Virus record (IMG/VR): IMGVR_UViG_3300021962_000094
Location: 1-64,000 of that record
Length of the DNA: 64,000 nt
DNA from: a virus
Direction: 5' to 3' (one strand)
Each line of letters starts with the position of its first letter. The stretch's first letter is position 1. The notes beneath the pieces were generated by a model. That model saw only the letters and a list, made by a program, of their open reading frames with translations, was not told the DNA's origin and made no database searches. Position numbers and translations under genes: made by a program. Positions 1 to 7,003 of the stretch are shown here, in pieces.

Positions 1-386
1 AACACAGACAACGAAATGTCCGCAAGACACTAGTTGTTAATCGGAGTCTGAACGGTGTCCGCAAGACTTAACTGCTGTCGAAGGCAGACGGATGGATGAA
101 GGTTGAATAGTTCTAGGTTAAGGTTGATAAGCCACAACCCTAAAAAGGCAGTCATGTTGGATACGATTATAGGCGCAAGTCGTAATCGTGGATAAGTTAG
201 GAAGCCTGTCCGCAAGATGGGTATAATCTAACCGAAGGTCAACAGTGAAGGCGGTAATCTCACGCCAAACACTTAATAAGATATTTGTTGATAGACTTTA
301 TACGGAACATTAATGTGAAATCCAACAATACTCTTATAAAAAATTGATTGATATAATCACAATCTCATTTATATTTATATGAGATT
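1..386 (+). ncRNA. Hairpin-rich non-coding segment, candidate structured RNA
   Basis: No gene is visible here, but the stretch is full of short helices. Three hairpins have the same CGCAA loop (around 18-28, 57-67 and 207-219). A 7-bp helix pairs 163-169 with 183-189, a GGTTG/CAACC stem lies near 122-140, and a CTGC/GCAG stem lies near 71-87. Helix density stops near 290 and is followed by an AT-rich leader to the gene at 387. The left end is cut by the window, so the RNA may be longer. I do not recognise RNase P, tmRNA or intron core motifs. Large phage RNAs of the GOLLD type are one possibility, unproven. Strand is assumed. Confidence 0.5.
371..378 (+). promoter_or_regulatory. ATATTTAT motif before gene at 387
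   Basis: The octamer ATATTTAT ends 8 nt before the start codon. It recurs 2-8 nt before about a dozen start codons in this window and is read here as a phage promoter -10 element. Confidence 0.5.
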
Positions 387-3300
387 ATGGCCAAATTCAA
401 AAACATTGCACGAGAACAATTTTATCATAAACTCATCACCGAGTTTGTAAATTCCCACCACAAATCACAATTTACCGTCTTGAATGAAGGATTGGATACA
501 AAGTCCAATCTTTATTATGCAATTCAATTGGGTGAACAAACTGCTAAACAGATTGAAGCAGACATTTTGAGTGAATATCTCAATGAACACCCAGTTCTAA
601 AGGAAGATATTTTTCAACGTGGTTTGGCCAAGACAAAAGCATGGTTGACTACACCACTTGGTAAAGGATTTACACAAGGTAAAGACACACAAGTAATTCA
701 GAACTTGTTTGCAGCTCTCAAGAAGAACACAGACAAAATCATCAATGCGGGGCCAAGTCCATTTGCTCCATCCGCTGAAGATGTCAAAAACAGTCCTACA
801 CAGATTGGCCAAATCGGTGCATTGATTGGTAAAAGATTTGCTGCTCTTCAAAACAATCCAAAGTTAAATGTTCCAGCTACACCAGCAGAACAACAAGCTG
901 GTATGGGTCGTATTCAACAATTGATTGATAAATTGCGTTCGACTGGTTTGGTCAAGGGTGCAGATAATGTATTGGATGAAATTGGTATTTTTGCTCGTCA
1001 ACATCCTACATTGACCAACATGATTGTCGGAGGTTTGGTCGCCGTATTGACACTTTCTACAGGCGGAGGTTTGTTTGGTATTCCACTTCTAGGTAAGTTT
1101 TTGGTCGGCACAGCATTAAGAACTTTGCTTGGTATGTTGAAGGGTGAAAAAGCAACCCAAGCAGCAACAAAAGCAGCCGCAGTATCTGGTGCTGGTATCG
1201 CAATTGGTAAGTTGTTGGGATTGTTTTATGATAAGTTGGCAGGTTGGTTGAGTGGTCCAGACGATGGATCTGCTCTTCCAGTTCCAACAAAACCGGTTCC
1301 TACTCCTCAAGCAATGGATGTTGATACTAGCGCATTGGGTAAAGAAGAATATCTATCTAGTTACAGAGGAATGCTGTTTAATAAGGCTGAGAATGCAGCT
1401 AGTGCTGAAGAGTTTCAAACATATCTTCAACAAATTCAAAACAGCGATGCTCAATATGGGTTTAATGGAGAACTTCCTCAATGGAATCCAGCAAATGCGA
1501 GTGGCCAGTTACCTATTGGAACTCCAAACGTAACTCCTCCACCAGTTCCAACACCAACCACAGTTCCGCCTGGAATACCACAACCAGGCTTTGATCAACA
1601 ACCTCCTGTAACTGGTGTTGATATTCAACCAACACTTACTACTCTACGTCCTAAGTTGGATGCATTGGCTAGATTGGCAAGCACAACGGATGTGAGAGGT
1701 GCTACTGCTCCAGCTGCAAGACAAGCACTTCAAAACTGGGTAGCTGGTATTAGTCAACCAGAAGCTCAAACAATGTTGGCAGATCCTAATGTGACCAATC
1801 AACTGATGCGTAAGGGTGCTTTGGGATTATTGAAGAAGAAATTTGGTCTACAAGAAAGTGAAATTGATTTGTTGAAAGCTGAGTTATTGGGAAGTGCAAT
1901 TGCATTGACCGAAGCAAATCCACTTACAGCTGCTAAGAACTTTATGTTTGGTGGTCCAGAAGTCGGTGGTAAAAATTCTCGTTTGGATTACAAACAAGTC
2001 GAAAGCGACTATTTGAAGTTCTTGAATAACATGGAAAGTTCTTTGGGTCTCAAGAGTGAAAAAGATATTCTTGATACATTGAAGAAGTATGATAAGACAT
2101 TCCCAGGCGTTTATGATTATGTGAAGAAGGTCCGTGATTGGTTGTATGGTGCTACACCAGAGTCTAATGCTGCAACTCCTGATCCAGTAGTTGTTCCACC
2201 AGGCGAAGTTCCAACACCAACAAATCCAAATCCCGGCCCAGCAAATCCTACTGATCCTAAAACTATTCCAAAAGATCCACCAAAACAAGGTGATACTCCA
2301 ACCCCAACTGTTGGTGGAGTATATTCAAATAAAAACTTGTCAAAGTATTTGGCTGCTTTGAAAGCAAGTCCGTTGTTTACTGGAAATCTACAACAACGTG
2401 TGGTCAATATGTTGAAGGCTTCTGACAATCCAAATAGTCCAGAAGCAAAAGCAGCCATGGCTACACTCAAGACATTCTTGATCAATTTCAGCAAAGCAAT
2501 TAGTGATGCTTCTGCTCAATATCGTCAAAAGGTTGGAGATCCAAACGCAGTTCGTGCTGAAATAACAAAAGATCCTCAATTTACATCATTGGCTGAAGCA
2601 GCTGCTGATCTATTGGCACGAAACAAAGATAGACAAACATTTTTGGGTGAGTTCAATGCTTCTATACCAAACTTGGTTGGAGCTGCTTTTGAACTTCGTC
2701 AAGCATTTAATAGAAAGAACCCAAACAATGTATACGGTATGCAAAGAGCAGCTGCCGGTGCAGTTCCTCCAGTAATTGGATCTACAGTATCAGAAGATTT
2801 GGAAACCCGTGGTAAGGCTGTTGTTCCAAACTCTAGTGCTACCGGTAACTTGACTGGACCAGACATTGCAAATGCTAGAGCAATGTTTGCTAAGTTGATT
2901 GACTTGGGACCAATTCTTCAAAGAATTAACCCAGACAGTCTTGATAAGGCATCTTTGAAACAATTGATTATCTCGTTCTTGGATATTGGCGATGTGTTAG
3001 TATACAAGAAGGGTAGTAAGAAGACCAATAAAGCTGTTGATGCAGCACTTCAAGGTTTGGATCTTCTTGGACCAGGTGGTGCAGCTGTTCCACAACCACA
3101 ACAAGGTGGATTCAAACCTAAAGAAAAGACTTTGGTTATAGCTGGACCAGAAGAAAAACCATTGACACCAAAAGCTGTTTATCAATATTTTGGTGATAAA
3201 TGGAATCTTGTGACAAAGAGTGGATTACAACCACTTGATGTTAAAGGTGCGGCTAATAAGATTGCTAAGTTGAATGCAATTGCTAAGGATGGTAGAAATG

Positions 3301-3431
3301 ACTATGATAAAGCAATTCAATTGATCAAGACTAACAAAAATGATAAGAGCAAAGGTATTAGTTATGATCTAGGTAATCAAATTAAGGAAGGACTATATGA
3401 TCTAAACGATTATAGGAAGTTCTTTATCTAA
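387..3431 (+). CDS. Large probable virion protein with hydrophobic helices and Pro-rich linkers
   Basis: The 1014-residue product matches no family I recognise. Residues about 205-252 and 258-290 are hydrophobic and Gly/Ala-rich, like membrane-interacting helices. Pro-rich linkers near 292-300, 381-410 and 598-642 separate helical blocks, and a basic C-terminal domain follows about 910. This beads-on-linkers layout fits a virion protein, possibly one released into the host envelope during infection, but that is inference. It is transcribed alone between the structured RNA and a terminator. The start follows an ATATTTAT motif and has no Shine-Dalgarno sequence. Confidence 0.75.
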   Translation: MAKFKNIAREQFYHKLITEFVNSHHKSQFTVLNEGLDTKSNLYYAIQLGEQTAKQIEADILSEYLNEHPVLKEDIFQRGLAKTKAWLTTPLGKGFTQGKDTQVIQNLFAALKKNTDKIINAGPSPFAPSAEDVKNSPTQIGQIGALIGKRFAALQNNPKLNVPATPAEQQAGMGRIQQLIDKLRSTGLVKGADNVLDEIGIFARQHPTLTNMIVGGLVAVLTLSTGGGLFGIPLLGKFLVGTALRTLLGMLKGEKATQAATKAAAVSGAGIAIGKLLGLFYDKLAGWLSGPDDGSALPVPTKPVPTPQAMDVDTSALGKEEYLSSYRGMLFNKAENAASAEEFQTYLQQIQNSDAQYGFNGELPQWNPANASGQLPIGTPNVTPPPVPTPTTVPPGIPQPGFDQQPPVTGVDIQPTLTTLRPKLDALARLASTTDVRGATAPAARQALQNWVAGISQPEAQTMLADPNVTNQLMRKGALGLLKKKFGLQESEIDLLKAELLGSAIALTEANPLTAAKNFMFGGPEVGGKNSRLDYKQVESDYLKFLNNMESSLGLKSEKDILDTLKKYDKTFPGVYDYVKKVRDWLYGATPESNAATPDPVVVPPGEVPTPTNPNPGPANPTDPKTIPKDPPKQGDTPTPTVGGVYSNKNLSKYLAALKASPLFTGNLQQRVVNMLKASDNPNSPEAKAAMATLKTFLINFSKAISDASAQYRQKVGDPNAVRAEITKDPQFTSLAEAAADLLARNKDRQTFLGEFNASIPNLVGAAFELRQAFNRKNPNNVYGMQRAAAGAVPPVIGSTVSEDLETRGKAVVPNSSATGNLTGPDIANARAMFAKLIDLGPILQRINPDSLDKASLKQLIISFLDIGDVLVYKKGSKKTNKAVDAALQGLDLLGPGGAAVPQPQQGGFKPKEKTLVIAGPEEKPLTPKAVYQYFGDKWNLVTKSGLQPLDVKGAANKIAKLNAIAKDGRNDYDKAIQLIKTNKNDKSKGISYDLGNQIKEGLYDLNDYRKFFI

Positions 3432-3454
3432 CAAATTAACAATATAATTAACGA

Positions 3455-3488
3455 AAATACATCTGCTTTCGGGCGGATGTATTTTTTG
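3455..3488 (+). terminator. Rho-independent terminator
   Basis: A 12-bp stem (AAATACATCTGC pairing with GCGGATGTATTT) with a short TTTCGG-type loop is followed by a T run. It closes the transcript of the 1014-residue protein. Confidence 0.85.
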
Positions 3489-3492
3489 TTTC

Positions 3493-3520
3493 TTGACATT
3501 GTTAGCAAAAGTGGTAAACT
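3493..3520 (+). promoter_or_regulatory. Sigma70-like promoter
   Basis: TTGACA, 16 nt, then TAAACT preceded by TGG. The same arrangement precedes the tRNA array and the genes at 7004 and 16863. Transcription should begin about 5 nt before the start codon at 3532. Confidence 0.6.
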
Positions 3521-3531
3521 AAAGGAGTATT

Positions 3532-3855
3532 ATGAATAACAGTAATATAAATAAACAAGAATTAGCAACGTTGGTCTTTAACGAGGAGTTGAAGTCTAAT
3601 GTTGAAAATACATTGAAGAACCATTATGGAGTCAAAACGGTAAACTATCGTTTGATGACCTATGGTATGGGAATCGAAATATCTGGAAGTGATAGTTTTG
3701 ATTTCATCCGTGGCGCAATGGTCAAGGTCAGTGGATTGCCAACCGAAACTTTTAGTATAATTTCAGAAGACAAAAAGTCACAGTCTGCATTTTATGTGTA
3801 TATGCCTGAAAAAGATAAGGCACTAAACCGTAGAATTCGTAGAGACAAAAATTAA
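3532..3855 (+). CDS. Hypothetical protein, 107 aa
   Basis: Not recognised. It is a small soluble mixed alpha/beta protein with a basic tail rich in Arg and Lys (last 10 residues) and no signal peptide or membrane segment. It has one of the few clear Shine-Dalgarno sequences in the window (AAAGGAG, 5 nt before ATG) and its own TTGACA/TAAACT promoter, so it is probably expressed early from host sigma70 holoenzyme. It follows a terminator and is therefore a separate unit. Confidence 0.75.
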   Translation: MNNSNINKQELATLVFNEELKSNVENTLKNHYGVKTVNYRLMTYGMGIEISGSDSFDFIRGAMVKVSGLPTETFSIISEDKKSQSAFYVYMPEKDKALNRRIRRDKN

Positions 3856-3916
3856 TCGGTTTTTAGACATATTCTAAGATATTTATTGTAACCAAGATAA
3901 TGTGAAAGGATTTTAT

Positions 3917-4060
3917 ATGATTGGAATTATTCGTAGAATTTTTAGTAAAATTTTTGGAACAAACAGTGGGTGCTGTAAGCTTCCAAATAAAGGCGAACTG
4001 ACTAATGAGTTACAAAAGTCATATGTTACTTCTCAGAAGTCATATGCCAGTTCGAAGTAA
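3917..4060 (+). CDS. Small protein, 47 aa
   Basis: A 47-residue frame starts MIGIIRRIFSKIFG, an amphipathic basic helix that could lie on a membrane, then has a CC pair at residues 19-20 and a Ser/Lys-rich tail. GAAAGGA lies 7 nt upstream of ATG, supporting translation. An ATATTTAT motif lies at 3879-3886. It sits 32 nt before the beta-barrel gene and may be co-transcribed with it. Function unknown. Confidence 0.6.
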   Translation: MIGIIRRIFSKIFGTNSGCCKLPNKGELTNELQKSYVTSQKSYASSK

Positions 4061-4092
4061 ACAAAACACAAATAAAAGGAAAATAGATAAAT

Positions 4093-4797
4093 ATGAAGAA
4101 ACTAGTATTGATGGTATTGTCAGTGTTTGCTGCTTTGTCAGTCGCTCGTGCCGCTGATATCGCAAACTTTAATGTTGACGCTGGTTACAACAACTATTAT
4201 GTTGTTAACGGCGTTGCTTACGCAAAGGACACTCCATACGCAGGTATTGGTGCTGTTAAGTCCCTCAAGTATGCTGATGTATACGCTGGCGGTCTTTTCA
4301 CTGCTGATAGTAACAATGAGCAGTCTCACTGGTTTGTTGGTGCAGGTAAGAGCTTGAGTCTTAATAAGGATTTTGCTCTCCGTTTGGACGGCACTGCACT
4401 TCGTCACCAAACTTCAACTGTTGGAATTGACAATTCTACGGAACTTGGAGCCAAGCTCGCTCTACAAAATCCATGGGTGACTCCATATGTTCGTGGTTCA
4501 TTCAACTTTGAGTTGCATCAGAATGCATACTTTGTTGGTGCTGAACGTGCTCAGAAGCTCCCTCTTGGTTTCGTCTTGACTCCATCCGTTGAGTGGGGTA
4601 AGTCAACCTCTTATGAGGCAGTTAATGCCAAGGCTTCGTTGACTCGTCCAGTCACTTTTGCTTGGGGAACTGTTTCTCCTTATGCTGAAGTTGGTTGGTA
4701 TCACAACAATGTTTTTGACACTACTGCTAGGGCATTTGCTTTGGGACGTTTTGACAACGACGTTGTTTATACTGCTGGTGTCAAGTTGAGCTTCTAA
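4093..4797 (+). CDS. Outer-membrane beta-barrel protein with signal peptide
   Basis: The 234-residue product starts with a classic Sec signal peptide (KK, hydrophobic 4-18, probable cleavage after Ala-Arg-Ala at residue 20). The mature part is a series of amphipathic strands with alternating aromatic residues and ends in V-K-L-S-F; a terminal Phe is the usual BAM-complex insertion signal. Length suits an 8-10 strand barrel. It should therefore be exported and inserted into the host outer membrane, where masking a receptor (superinfection exclusion) is the obvious but untested role. AAAGGAAA precedes the start. Codons such as CTC and CGT are commoner than in neighbouring genes, hinting at a bacterial origin. 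A strong terminator follows. Confidence 0.85.
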   Translation: MKKLVLMVLSVFAALSVARAADIANFNVDAGYNNYYVVNGVAYAKDTPYAGIGAVKSLKYADVYAGGLFTADSNNEQSHWFVGAGKSLSLNKDFALRLDGTALRHQTSTVGIDNSTELGAKLALQNPWVTPYVRGSFNFELHQNAYFVGAERAQKLPLGFVLTPSVEWGKSTSYEAVNAKASLTRPVTFAWGTVSPYAEVGWYHNNVFDTTARAFALGRFDNDVVYTAGVKLSF

Positions 4798-4822
4798 TCC
4801 AAATAAGCCAAACTAATAAATC

Positions 4823-4853
4823 AAAAGCCAATGGCAACCCCATTGGTTTTTTT
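4823..4853 (+). terminator. Rho-independent terminator
   Basis: CCAATGG (4828-4834) pairs with CCATTGG (4840-4846), extended by A-T pairs and followed by a run of seven T. It ends the beta-barrel transcript. Confidence 0.85.
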
Positions 4854-4911
4854 ATGCGTTGATATGCAATTTCACTTTAATTGAAAAAAATTAAATTTTC
4901 ACTTTTTCGAA

Positions 4912-4919
4912 AATGTGAT
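4912..4919. promoter_or_regulatory. GTGATCAC palindrome
   Basis: A perfect 8-bp palindrome in a very AT-rich stretch upstream of the small RNA candidate. It could be an operator, but nothing else supports this. Confidence 0.2.
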
Positions 4920-4954
4920 CACTTTTTCAAATTTCGATGATATATATTGTTGTA

Positions 4955-5077
4955 TGCGTAACAGTCTACAACCATCATTGTCCGTAGCGGGTCAACCTAG
5001 TTTGACCTGAGACCGATGGTTGCTATTTGCGAAAACTCAAGTAACCGTTGGTCTGAAAAGATCAACGGTTTTTTGTT
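4955..5077 (+). ncRNA. Candidate small RNA with its own terminator
   Basis: An 8-bp stem pairs 4969-4976 with 5015-5022. Inside it a second stem pairs GGGTCAA (4989-4995) with TTGACCT (5002-5008). A third hairpin (AACCGTTG at 5043-5050 with CAACGGTT at 5063-5070) ends in a T run and is a terminator. A TATATT element near 4942 could be its promoter. No convincing gene overlaps it. The layout, nested helix plus terminator, is that of a small regulatory RNA. Function and exact 5-prime end are unknown. Confidence 0.5.
5043..5077 (+). terminator. Rho-independent terminator of the small RNA
   Basis: 8-bp stem AACCGTTG/CAACGGTT with a 12-nt loop, followed by TTTTTTG. No protein gene lies directly upstream, which implies a transcribed non-coding RNA. 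Confidence 0.75.
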
Positions 5078-5101
5078 TTAAAAGATTTCGCAAAAAGCCC
5101 A

Positions 5102-5129
5102 TTGACAATTTCAAGGATGGTGGTAAAGT
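5102..5129 (+). promoter_or_regulatory. Promoter of the tRNA array
   Basis: TTGACA, 16 nt, TGG then TAAAGT. It lies between the small-RNA terminator and the first tRNA and is the likely start of the tRNA transcript. The roughly 120-nt leader (5136-5258) contains a GGGG/CCCC helix around 5143-5168. Confidence 0.6.
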
Positions 5130-5258
5130 AGTTACATGTTCGGGGTTGAAACTCTATCTGGTGTCCCCAACGAAAGTTAAAACACTTGATCGGTCTGAGG
5201 GTGATATGCTTAGTGCAGAACCTGACTGGCGATAATTGGATAAAAGAAAACAATTTAT

Positions 5259-5333
5259 GGACGATTAGCTCAGTGGAAGAGCACCTCCTTTACACGGAGA
5301 ATGTCGGGGGTTCAAATCCCTCATCGTCCACCA
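5259..5333 (+). tRNA. tRNA-Val(TAC)
   Basis: Acceptor GGACGAT/ATCGTCC, D stem GCTC/GAGC, anticodon loop TTTACAC, T loop TTCAAAT, discriminator A and encoded CCA. All arms pair normally. Confidence 0.93.
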
Positions 5334-5340
5334 CTTTTAT

Positions 5341-5418
5341 CGGAATGTAGCTCAACTTGGCTAGAGCGCTTGCTTTGGGAGCAAGAAGTTGCAGGTTCAA
5401 ATCCTGTCATTCCGACCA
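5341..5418 (+). tRNA. tRNA-Pro(TGG)
   Basis: Acceptor CGGAATG/CATTCCG, anticodon stem CTTGC/GCAAG with loop TTTGGGA, T loop TTCAAAT, encoded CCA. The C1-G72 pair is typical of tRNA-Pro. Confidence 0.93.
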
Positions 5419-5424
5419 TTTTAC

Positions 5425-5502
5425 GGTGATATAGACCAACTGGAAGGAGTCGTTACTTTGAGATAGTAAATAGTGCAGGTTCGAATCCTGTTATCACCAC
5501 CA
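5425..5502 (+). tRNA. tRNA with Leu anticodon GAG, short variable loop
   Basis: Acceptor GGTGATA/TATCACC, anticodon stem TTACT/AGTAA with loop TTGAGAT (anticodon GAG), T arm GCAGG/CCTGT, encoded CCA, discriminator A. The variable loop is only 5 nt (ATAGT), whereas bacterial tRNA-Leu is class II with a long variable arm. It shares its D region almost exactly with the tRNA at 5600, so the two are duplicates. Confidence 0.85.
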
Positions 5503-5505
5503 ATT

Positions 5506-5589
5506 CGGCATGTGATGTAACAGAAGCCATGCGAGTCTTAGAAGCTCGTCCCGAAAGGGGTGTAGGTGCAAGTCCTATCATGCCGACCA
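5506..5589 (+). tRNA. tRNA-Leu(TAG)
   Basis: Acceptor CGGCATG/CATGCCG, anticodon stem CGAGT/GCTCG with loop CTTAGAA, variable arm with a CCC-GAAA-GGG helix, T arm GTAGG/CCTAT, encoded CCA. A class II leucine tRNA. Confidence 0.88.
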
Positions 5590-5599
5590 AATTTATAAT

Positions 5600-5677
5600 G
5601 GCTACGTAGACCAACTGGAAGGAGTCGTCTATCTCAAAAATAGAATAGTGCTGGTTCGAATCCAGTCGTAGCTACCA
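5600..5677 (+). tRNA. tRNA with Leu anticodon CAA, short variable loop
   Basis: Acceptor GGCTACG/CGTAGCT (G-T first pair), anticodon stem TCTAT/ATAGA with loop CTCAAAA, 5-nt variable loop, T arm GCTGG/CCAGT, encoded CCA. It would read TTG, the dominant leucine codon of this phage. Class I shape is unusual for leucine. Confidence 0.83.
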
Positions 5678-5686
5678 ATCTAAAAC

Positions 5687-5772
5687 GGGTGTGTGGACTA
5701 AAGCGAAATTGGAAGAAGCGCCTTGTTTAAAGCGAGGAGTCCTTGGGGGTTCGAATCCCTTCACACCTACCA
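5687..5772 (+). tRNA. tRNA-Leu(TAA)
   Basis: Acceptor GGGTGTG/CACACCT, leucine-like D region (GCGAAATTGG), anticodon stem CCTTG/CGAGG with loop TTTAAAG, short variable region, T loop TTCGAAT, encoded CCA. The D region is long and the variable arm reduced compared with normal tRNA-Leu. Confidence 0.82.
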
Positions 5773-5779
5773 ATTTTAT

Positions 5780-5857
5780 GGGCTGGCATGTTCTAAGGCT
5801 AAGCGAGACTGCTTTGCAAGCAATCTGATGTGAGTTCGATTCTCACCTGGTCCACCA
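5780..5857 (+). tRNA. tRNA-Ala(TGC), first copy
   Basis: Anticodon loop TTTGCAA, T arm GTGAG/CTCAC, encoded CCA. The acceptor has the G3-T70 wobble that marks alanine tRNA. The anticodon stem has one C-A mismatch and the D arm is irregular, so this copy looks less well maintained than the one at 6152. Confidence 0.78.
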
Positions 5858-5956
5858 ATTTCAAAAGTGACTTTAAAATCATATTTGGTCGTATGATCTA
5901 TGAGTGTAATTGACCTTTCGGGTGCAGTCACACATACCCAGTTTTTTAATTTATAC

Positions 5957-6044
5957 GGAAGTAGTCCGGCAGGTCGAGGAAAGCGTCTTGAAAACGCCTG
6001 GGGCCTAAAAACCCTCGTAGGTTCGATTCCTACTGCTTCCGCCA
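5957..6044 (+). tRNA. tRNA-Ser(TGA)
   Basis: Acceptor GGAAGTA/TGCTTCC, anticodon loop CTTGAAA, long variable arm with GGG/CCC helix, T loop TTCGATT, discriminator G and encoded CCA, all typical of class II serine tRNA. The 99 nt before it (5858-5956) hold no recognisable gene. Confidence 0.88.
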
Positions 6045-6051
6045 TTTTTAT

Positions 6052-6145
6052 GGAAGGTAGACGAATAGTTAGTTAGTCGTAGCAGTTTGCTAAACTGCCG
6101 TGGCCTAAAAAACCACTGAGGGGGCAGCACCCTCACCTTCCGCCA
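6052..6145 (+). tRNA. tRNA-Ser(GCT) with atypical T loop
   Basis: Acceptor GGAAGGT/ACCTTCC, anticodon stem GCAGT/ACTGC with loop TTGCTAA, long variable arm with GTGG/CCAC helix, discriminator G, encoded CCA. The T loop reads GGCAGCA instead of the usual TTCGAAT type, and the same loop occurs in the Met tRNA at 7438. Confidence 0.85.
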
Positions 6146-6151
6146 CTTTAC

Positions 6152-6227
<76 letters not shown>

Positions 6228-6236
6228 ATTTATAAC

Positions 6237-6310
6237 GCGGGTGTGATGTAACGGTAGCCTACATCCTTGCCAAGGACGATGAGAGGGTTCGATTCCCTCC
6301 ACCCGCTCCA
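6237..6310 (+). tRNA. tRNA-Gly(GCC)
   Basis: Acceptor GCGGGTG/CACCCGC, anticodon loop TTGCCAA, T arm GAGGG/CCCTC, discriminator T and encoded CCA. Confidence 0.92.
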
Positions 6311-6320
6311 ATTTCAGAAC

Positions 6321-6394
6321 TGGGGATTTGCATAATGGTAGTGCGGAAGACTTTGAATCTTCTTGTAGGGGTTCGATTCCCTTATCCCCTGCCA
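6321..6394 (+). tRNA. tRNA-Gln(TTG)
   Basis: Acceptor TGGGGAT/ATCCCCT (T-T at the first position), anticodon stem GAAGA/TCTTC with loop CTTTGAA, T loop TTCGATT, discriminator G, encoded CCA. Confidence 0.9.
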
Positions 6395-6513
6395 TTTTAT
6401 ATATATCGGTTAAGGGTGTAATTTTAGAGAAATTGTAATAAGTGATCATCAGTTACAAGAGTAAGAACTAGTGATCGAAAGATCCATTCATCAAACACCG
6501 ACAACAATTTATT

Positions 6514-6590
6514 CGGGGTGTATTGTCAATTAGGAGACGGCCTGATCTGGAGTCAGGAAGCTGCAGGTGCAAGTCCTGTCACCCCGACCA
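6514..6590 (+). tRNA. tRNA-Pro-like, anticodon loop TCTGGAG
   Basis: The acceptor CGGGGTG/CACCCCG with A-CCA and the T arm are typical of proline tRNA. The anticodon stem CCTGA/TCAGG pairs perfectly and encloses TCTGGAG. Read normally the anticodon is TGG (Pro), but position 33, almost always T, is C. The D arm (GTC/GAC) is also unlike the Pro tRNA at 5341. Either a non-standard decoder or a decaying gene. The 120 nt before it hold only a GATC-GAAA-GATC hairpin and a possible GGT/ACC closing stem. Confidence 0.75.
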
Positions 6591-6598
6591 TTTTATAT

Positions 6599-6683
6599 GC
6601 TAGCTGCAATCTGGTGAGAACGTTGGCTTAGGATTGAACCTAAGTTATCAGCGGTGATGGGTTCGATTCCCATAGTTTGCACC
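6599..6683 (+). tRNA. Class II tRNA-like gene, identity uncertain
   Basis: T arm ATGGG/CCCAT with loop TTCGATT is good and a variable arm (ATCA/TGAT) is present. The acceptor stem has a T-T mismatch, the anticodon stem CTTAGG/CCTAAG leaves a 6-nt loop (or 8 nt with a shorter stem), and the end reads ACCG instead of ACCA. A TGA (Ser) anticodon is possible. Probably degenerate. A T run follows and may end the transcript. Confidence 0.5.
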
Positions 6684-6689
6684 GTTTTT

Positions 6690-6960
6690 TAGATTTAACA
6701 ATGTGCGTGTTGGGGATTGACTCCAACATCGTGAGGGACACGATACACCCCTGTATGTCTGACCCGGACGAATCCGGCCCGGATAGGGTAGGGTTGAATT
6801 TAAATTTGATCGTTAGTGTATAGAATTATAGCACGATACCTATTTGCTGGTAGAGGAGATGGAAGTTGATGGGATAGATTAGTGAACAGTGAACCGGTCC
6901 TGTTCAATACTAGGAACGATTCGTGAAATCCCCATACATTCGCAAGTCACGGTCATCCAA
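6690..6960 (+). ncRNA. GC-richer hairpin-rich segment, candidate structured RNA
   Basis: This 270-nt gap has higher GC than its surroundings and no gene. Clear helices include GTTGG/CCAAC near 6709-6726, ATCGTG/CACGAT near 6728-6745, CCGG/CCGG near 6762-6778 and GATCGT/ACGATA-type pairing around 6808-6840. It lies between the last array tRNA-like gene and a promoter for the gene at 7004. I do not recognise the family. Strand is assumed from its neighbours. Confidence 0.45.
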
Positions 6961-6969
6961 TTTTAACAG

Positions 6970-6997
6970 TTGACACAACAACAATCTGTGGTAGACT
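6970..6997 (+). promoter_or_regulatory. Sigma70-like promoter, possibly leaderless
   Basis: TTGACA, 16 nt, TGG then TAGACT. The -10 ends 6 nt before the ATG at 7004, so transcription should begin at or next to the start codon. Confidence 0.6.
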
Positions 6998-7003
6998 TTA
7001 GAT

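Noticed and set aside
1-300. Group I intron or RNase P RNA at the left end
   Set aside because: Hairpins are clear, but the conserved core motifs of these RNAs are not seen.
5020-5235. 71-codon frame upstream of the tRNA array
   Set aside because: It spans a clear terminator and a promoter and has low-complexity content; not a gene.
6395-6513. Possible extra tRNA between Gln and the second Pro-like tRNA
   Set aside because: A GGT/ACC closing stem and a GATC-GAAA-GATC hairpin exist, but no anticodon or T arm could be placed.
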